64,000 bases of DNA from Acidobacteriota bacterium (GTDB taxonomy: Bacteria > Acidobacteriota > Vicinamibacteria > Vicinamibacterales > UBA8438). Numbering within the stretch: the stretch's first letter is position 1; the number at the start of each line of letters is the position of its first letter. This document shows positions 59,533-64,000 of the stretch, in pieces. The notes below the pieces were generated by a model that made no database searches, was not told the DNA's origin, and was given only the letters and a program-made list of their open reading frames with translations. Location of the stretch: assembly GCA_011523845.1 (NCBI GenBank), contig WTFV01000262.1, positions 1 through 64,000 on the forward strand. Reading direction: 5' to 3'. Position numbers and translations under genes: made by a program.

Positions 59533-60903
59533 ATGGTCCTCGCACCCGGATGGAAACGGGCGGCCGCGGCGACCGCACTGGCCGCGTGCATTGCGGCGGC
59601 CGCCTCCGCGCAGCAGCCCTGGACCGACGACCCCGTGGTCGCCGGACAGACGCCTATCCGCGCCGTTCACCTCCAGGAGATCATCCAGCGCATCGACGCG
59701 CTGCGAGCGGGACGCGGTCTGCCGGAGGCGACGTATGCGGATCGGCCGCGTCCCCGCGGCGGGGTCCGGGCGGATGTCATTTCCGGGGCCATCTCGGCAC
59801 TGGCCGCCGTCTACCGCGCGGACGGCCTTGCGCCGCCGACCTACGGGCGGGTAGCGTCGGGCGAGCCGATCCGCGCCGCGACCCTCAACGCGCTGCGCGC
59901 CGCGATCGTCGATCGGGAGCGTCTCCCGCCGGCGCGCCCCTCCACGGTAGCCGGCCGCATCATCGACGCACGCCACGAGCAGGTGGTCCTGTGGAACGCA
60001 CGCGTCGAGCTCGGGGACCGTCACGTGATCACGCGCCGCGACGGCCGCTACCGCTTCGATCGGGTCTCCGGCCCGGTCACGTTAGCGGTCGACGCCGGCG
60101 GCTACGTCGGCCAGAGCCGCCAAGTCTTCGTCCAGAGAGACCTGGACCTGGACTTCGTCCTCCAACGCGAGGGTACGGCGTTCCCGGAGGGCAGCGGGGC
60201 CATGAGCCTCACCTTCATCGACAACGACGGCACCACCCTGTTCGACGGCATCACCGACGCCGGACAGGCGCAGGCCGACTGCCCCGCGTCGAGGCCGGGC
60301 ACTGTCCATCGCTTCGACGTCCGGTTCATCGACGGACGGTCATCGTTCGTCGACGTCGACCCGGAGCTGGGAGACCACGCGGAGGCAATGCGCCACGCCA
60401 CGGGAATGGGCAGAGCGCTGGGCCGGGTTCCGACCGTCCTGCGGGCGGGCGTTCAGTCGGTCTGCCTGCACAACGACGGCACCGAAGCGGCCAACTTCGC
60501 GTATCCCGCGGCGGGGAGAATCTACTATTACCTGCCCGGCCGCGATGCGAACGACCTGGCGCCCATCACGTTGCATGAGGGGACGCACGTAGCTCTCGAC
60601 CCTCACCACCGGCACACTCCCGAATGGCGCGCGGCGGTGGGAGCGGACGGCAACCACATCTCCGACTATGGGACCGGGAGTGAGGATCTGGCCGAGAGCT
60701 TTCCGGCCTGGTTTCTCGTCCGCTACAACCCCGAACACATCGCCGACTGGGCCAAGCGGGCCGTGCTGCTCACCATCCCGAATCGCCTCGCCTATCTCGA
60801 GGCGCAGGGCTTCGACATGAGCCCCTACGCTCCGACGGGCTCCCTCATGGTGACGCCGGGGCCAATATACGCGAAGCGGAGAGGCGACCCGCAACCGTTC
60901 TGA
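59533..60903 (+). CDS. Secreted HEGTH metallopeptidase with IRAVH repeats
   Basis: 456 residues. Signal peptide (about 1-26); two IRAVH-type repeat units (TPIRAVHLQEII near 40-50, EPIRAATLNALR near 111-122); a carboxypeptidase regulatory-like beta domain (about 138-212; VAGRIIDARHE ... GRYRFDRV); then a zincin domain with H348-E349-G-T-H352 and, 35 residues on, SDYGTGSEDLAESF whose Glu would complete the metal site, as in anthrax lethal factor-like and related zincins. Probably a cell-surface or periplasmic protease; substrate unknown. The repeat links it with the subtilase 0.7 kb away. Confidence 0.72.
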   Translation: MVLAPGWKRAAAATALAACIAAAASAQQPWTDDPVVAGQTPIRAVHLQEIIQRIDALRAGRGLPEATYADRPRPRGGVRADVISGAISALAAVYRADGLAPPTYGRVASGEPIRAATLNALRAAIVDRERLPPARPSTVAGRIIDARHEQVVLWNARVELGDRHVITRRDGRYRFDRVSGPVTLAVDAGGYVGQSRQVFVQRDLDLDFVLQREGTAFPEGSGAMSLTFIDNDGTTLFDGITDAGQAQADCPASRPGTVHRFDVRFIDGRSSFVDVDPELGDHAEAMRHATGMGRALGRVPTVLRAGVQSVCLHNDGTEAANFAYPAAGRIYYYLPGRDANDLAPITLHEGTHVALDPHHRHTPEWRAAVGADGNHISDYGTGSEDLAESFPAWFLVRYNPEHIADWAKRAVLLTIPNRLAYLEAQGFDMSPYAPTGSLMVTPGPIYAKRRGDPQPF

Positions 60904-61035
60904 TTCCGCCGGCCGGTGCGCCGCGCCCGACCCGTCGAGGAGCTCGCTTCAGCCACGCGGTGCGTGCGCATCGTCCCCGCTCTCTCTCGCCGTCGCCGGT
61001 TGCGGGCGACCGAACGCATCCTCCAGCATCAGTCG

Positions 61036-61184
61036 ATGGACACGAACGTCGTCGACGTGCTCACAGCGCTCGCGGCCGTCGCCAGCCCGTGGAACGTCCA
61101 CCAGTTCAGCGTGCTCAAAGGGCGCGTGACACACTGGAATCCAGCCACAACGCGCACGTCAACGCACCCGGATTGCATCGCTAG
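61036..61184 (+). pseudogene. Frameshifted copy of the 67-residue membrane protein
   Basis: From ATG 61036 the frame reads VVDVLTALAAVASPWNVHQFSVLKGRV, matching the gene at 21456-21659 but with a shortened hydrophobic helix; a frame change near 61127 then continues ESSHNAHVNAPGLHR to a stop at 61184. Two defects (helix deletion and frameshift) make it a pseudogene. Confidence 0.7.
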
Positions 61185-61233
61185 ACGGCGACCAGCCGGA
61201 GCCGTAGTAGTGTGCTTGCGCGAGTCGTTGCGG

Positions 61234-61542
61234 CTACGCCGTGTCGCGGTCGCGGCGGCCGGCCAGGAAGCCCTCGAGCGAGCCTTCCATCTTCGCCATG
61301 CGCTCCCGCAGCTCGGCGAGCTCGTGCAGGACGGCAGCGAGCCGCTTGTTCACGTGCTCGTGGATGTCTCTGTTCGATGCGTCGATGCGCTCGTGGATGT
61401 CTCTGTTCGATGCGTCGATGCGCTCGTGGATGTCTCTGTTCGATGCGTCGATGCGCTCGTGGATGTCCCTGTTCGATGCGTCGATGCGCTCGTTGAAGCC
61501 CTTCGCCATCGCGTCCATGCGCGCGATCGTACCTGTTTCCAT
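61234..61542 (-). CDS. Hendecad-repeat coiled-coil protein
   Basis: 102 residues. After a short head it has four consecutive 11-residue units, consensus ERIDASNRDIH, encoded by a near-perfect 33-bp tandem repeat at about 61355-61490. Then comes LAELRERMAKMEGSLEGFLAGRRDRDTA, shared with the protein at 11372-11788. Unlike that protein it has no transmembrane helix in this reading, so it may be a soluble partner or may have lost its N-terminus. The ATG at 61542 has only a weak ribosome-binding site. Confidence 0.6.
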   Translation of the reverse strand: METGTIARMDAMAKGFNERIDASNRDIHERIDASNRDIHERIDASNRDIHERIDASNRDIHEHVNKRLAAVLHELAELRERMAKMEGSLEGFLAGRRDRDTA

Positions 61543-61640
61543 GTTCTCATCGTCCCAATTCCACGCGGGTCGCGCAACCTCTCCGATGACGGCGTCACCG
61601 AGCTGCCCCAGTCGGGCAGGGTGCTGGGACGCGTTGCCGC

Positions 61641-63899
61641 CTACGGCCCGCCCAGCGCTTGCGCGGCGTCGAGCAGCTCGGTGAAGTGTACGGCCCTGAT
61701 CGGCGTCGTCCCGGGGACGATCTGGTCCGTCCATGCCGGTGGGGTGCGGCCGCAGGCCTGATACGCCGCGTTGAGGGCACCGCGAGGCTGCGTGATGTGC
61801 ACAGCCCGGATAGGCGTCCCGGAGACGATGCCTGGATCGCTCCACGCGACACTCGCGAGCCCGCAATTGCGCCGCGCGGTATCGATTCTGGTACGGAGGT
61901 CGGTGAGGTGAACGGCTCTTGCGGCGCCGCCTGGAATCGGGTTGACGAACGGGTCGCCAACGGCACTGACGGCGGCGAGCGCGTCGATGATGCCGGCGCC
62001 GGAATCCCGATCCCAGGCTCCCGGCGCCTCGATGTCGAGCGCCGTGTCCTGCATCGCCTGCAGCGTTTGGGCGCGCGTCAGCGAGCGGGGGCCGCCGGCC
62101 GCCTGCAGCATCAGCGCCGCGATGGCCGCCGCGTGCGGCGCTGCCGCCGACGTGCCGAGGAACGTTTCGAACTCGGGCGTGGACGTCGACACGCGGTCGG
62201 CAGCGGTCACGTCCGGTTTCTGGAGGAGGAGGCCACCGGTCGACGAGAAGTTGCCCGGTGTGATCGCCCGTCCATCCGGACGGAAGAAGATCCGGCGTGG
62301 TCCATCCGAACTGAACCGTTCCACCGATTCGGTTCCGTCGAAGATGCCGCCCGCGCCACCGGCCGCGACCGCGCTGGTGGCGGCCACGCCTATCGCGTTG
62401 GCGGCCGCCGCGTGGTCGTACATCTGGCCGTCGGTCGCGAAGATCAACCTGCCGCCGTGGGTGTTCAGGTGCAGGTACCGGGCCTCTCCCGCCGCCTTGA
62501 CGACGAGCAGGCGATAGCGCGTCAGGTCCACCCGCTCGCCTGTTTCCGTGAACACCAATCGGCCTATGCACTCGACCGGGTCCTGCGAGCCGTTCTGCGT
62601 GTCGGTCGACGAGACGCTCGTATAGATGACGGCTTCGTCCGGATCGATCAGGTAGAGGTCGTAGTCGTTCGCAGAAGCGCCGAGCGGATCGGACCACTTG
62701 AGGCAGATCCAGTCGAAGTCGTAGTCCGTGATCCGGTTGACGTTCGCCCCCCTGGCGTTGAACCGGTGGGAGGTTCCGACGGGCCTTCCACTGATCGTGA
62801 ACGTGTTGCCCTCGTCGAAATCGCCCTCCCACACACCGGACGTTCCGTCGTTCAGGTTGCCGTTGTTGCCTCCCGCCGAGAAGTGGATGCAGCCGGCGGC
62901 GGCCGCCGCGTTGATCCCCCGCGCGACGATGTCGTCCTGGAACGGTGCCTCTGTGCGATAGGTGACGTCGTCCACGATGACGTCGGCGCCCGCCGCGCAC
63001 AGCGCCTCGATGTTCGCGGCGAACTGCGCCTGCCCGCCGAACGCGGTCGCGAAGTACAGGTCGGCGCCCGGCGCGAGGTCGTGGACGATTTCGAGCATCG
63101 CGGTGCCCTCGTTGTAAACATCCGTATCCGCGGCGTCGGCCGGCCGGGCCTGTCCGGGCAGCACCGTCACCGTGGCGGGCAGGTCGCCCGACGCCTGCCG
63201 ATCGACGAGTCCGTCGACGCCGCCCGAGAGCACGCCTATCCCGATGCCGGCGCCGTCGACGCCGAACCGCCGGCGGGCCTGGTCGGCCCGGTGGGCCATG
63301 TCGCCCTCCGACGTGTTGACCTTCCGCGCCGTCACGGGATCCGCGGCGGCGGTCCGGACCAGCTCCTGGAGCACCGGCGCGGCCCGGCCGCGCGTGAACG
63401 CCTCGTCCGCGGGCCGGATCGACCGCACCGCGTCGAGTTCGGCCAGCGACTCCAGGGCTGCGAGGGGGATCCGGGCCCGGACTGCATCGTACCGCGGCAC
63501 GCTGTTGATCACCGACCCGCCCAGGAGGTCGATGCGCTCCAGCACGTCGGGCGAGACGTCGGCGCGGAGGTCCACCGTCACCGTCCCGTCGGGTGCGACG
63601 TCGACCGCGGACAGCCCCGGCGCCGCACCGCCGATGGTCTCGCCGCGCCCGATCCGCGCCGCGTGCAGGAGGTCAGAGCTCACCTTCCGCTGCGCCGGCG
63701 TCCGCTGCGCCTTCTCCGCCATCAACGCCTCGACCTGCCGGACGATCACCGGCGACAGCTCCAGCTCCGGAGTCGCCTGCGGCTGCGCGCCCGCCGGCCT
63801 GGCCGGCAGCACGGCGGCGAGCGCCGCGCCGAGCGGCAGGACCAACCTCCACGGAAGCCGTGGCAAACGCCGACTCTCCTTGCCTGCACGAAACGACAT
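61641..63899 (-). CDS. Secreted S8 (subtilisin-like) protease with C-terminal IRAVH repeats
   Basis: 752 residues. Signal peptide (about 1-38), a propeptide-like region, then the catalytic domain: IGIGVLSGGVD (about 219-229), EGTAMLEIVHDLAPGA with H273, and FLGTSAAAPHAAA with the nucleophile S584. The Asp motif is altered: where related proteases of this subgroup have VLSDS, this one has VLSGG. Three IRAVH repeat units occupy about 657-752 (RAVHLTDLR, IRAVHITQPR, IRAVHFTELL). GGGAGG precedes the ATG at 63899. Probably exported by Sec and held at the cell surface. Confidence 0.82.
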   Translation of the reverse strand: MSFRAGKESRRLPRLPWRLVLPLGAALAAVLPARPAGAQPQATPELELSPVIVRQVEALMAEKAQRTPAQRKVSSDLLHAARIGRGETIGGAAPGLSAVDVAPDGTVTVDLRADVSPDVLERIDLLGGSVINSVPRYDAVRARIPLAALESLAELDAVRSIRPADEAFTRGRAAPVLQELVRTAAADPVTARKVNTSEGDMAHRADQARRRFGVDGAGIGIGVLSGGVDGLVDRQASGDLPATVTVLPGQARPADAADTDVYNEGTAMLEIVHDLAPGADLYFATAFGGQAQFAANIEALCAAGADVIVDDVTYRTEAPFQDDIVARGINAAAAAGCIHFSAGGNNGNLNDGTSGVWEGDFDEGNTFTISGRPVGTSHRFNARGANVNRITDYDFDWICLKWSDPLGASANDYDLYLIDPDEAVIYTSVSSTDTQNGSQDPVECIGRLVFTETGERVDLTRYRLLVVKAAGEARYLHLNTHGGRLIFATDGQMYDHAAAANAIGVAATSAVAAGGAGGIFDGTESVERFSSDGPRRIFFRPDGRAITPGNFSSTGGLLLQKPDVTAADRVSTSTPEFETFLGTSAAAPHAAAIAALMLQAAGGPRSLTRAQTLQAMQDTALDIEAPGAWDRDSGAGIIDALAAVSAVGDPFVNPIPGGAARAVHLTDLRTRIDTARRNCGLASVAWSDPGIVSGTPIRAVHITQPRGALNAAYQACGRTPPAWTDQIVPGTTPIRAVHFTELLDAAQALGGP

Positions 63900-64000
63900 G
63901 TCCTGAAACCTCCCACCAGCGTCATCGATCGTTTTTCATCGATTCCGAAGTTACTGATGAACCTTGACGAAGTGCATCCCCGGGCGCACAGGGCGATGCC

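Noticed and set aside
61355..61490. CRISPR-like array of short repeats
   Set aside because: The units are contiguous with no spacers, have a 33-bp period and stay in frame inside a coiled-coil gene.
1..64000. tRNA, rRNA or replication-origin features
   Set aside because: No cloverleaf with a T-loop GGTTCRA-type core, no rRNA conserved stretch and no DnaA-box cluster was noticed on either strand; this was by eye, so a covariance-model scan could still find one.

Overview
This is a GC-rich (about 70%) bacterial chromosome segment with tightly packed, often overlapping genes. It has an outer-membrane, Gram-negative character: an OmpA-era style DUF2490 beta-barrel candidate, an HlyD adaptor, a Wzx-type flippase and an O-antigen ligase. 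Gene content and style (a very large glycan locus, secreted proteases with a private repeat, Uma2, a FitA-like antitoxin) would suit an Acidobacteriota relative, possibly Vicinamibacteria. That placement is inference: no rRNA, tRNA or universal marker gene was seen.

Layout. 1-7.2 kb is an accessory edge: an IS3-type transposase remnant, a type I secretion ATPase truncated and abutting a secreted-protein fragment, a Tat-lipoprotein beta-carbonic anhydrase paired with a DUF2490 protein, a GT4 glycosyltransferase and several very small membrane proteins. 7.3-20.0 kb (+) is a sugar/polysaccharide operon: SDR epimerase, O-antigen ligase, FdtA-like ketoisomerase, NDP-hexose 2,3-dehydratase, Gfo/Idh ketoreductase, DegT aminotransferase, two glycosyltransferases and a coiled-coil methyltransferase. 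20.0-22.5 kb holds an HlyD adaptor and a scar (intact antitoxin, truncated toxin, integrase fragment). 22.5-28.1 kb (-) is a four-gene operon: UbiA-type phosphoribosyl transferase, DprE1, DprE2 and a PA14-domain GT-C enzyme. This is the route to polyprenyl-phospho-D-arabinose known from mycobacteria. 28.1-38.1 kb (+) encodes GT2, three GT-C proteins, GT4 and GT9. 38.3-46.5 kb (-) encodes four GT4 enzymes, Uma2 and a GT-C protein. 46.7-49.0 kb (+) has the flippase and a sulfotransferase. 49.2-58.0 kb has two more PA14-GT-C proteins, another GT-C, a methyltransferase and two GT2 enzymes. 58.4-59.5 kb is thiS-thiG. 59.5-63.9 kb has a secreted HEGTH metallopeptidase, small coiled-coil genes and a subtilase.

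How it works together. Soluble GT4/GT9 enzymes would build glycans on lipid carriers, using deoxy- and amino-sugars made in the 12-16 kb module. The flippase exports them, periplasmic GT-C enzymes add residues from polyprenyl-phosphate donors (D-arabinose from the DprE1/E2 operon, hexoses from GT2 enzymes), and ligase, sulfotransferase and methyltransferases finish the product. I count eight GT4-like, three GT2, one GT9 and eight GT-C proteins plus the ligase.

Two themes are least explained by known families: a repeat domain (core IRAVHxTDLR) shared by three secreted proteins, and a scattered set of tiny membrane/coiled-coil proteins. Short direct duplications of about 30-55 bp at gene ends and in linkers recur across the window.
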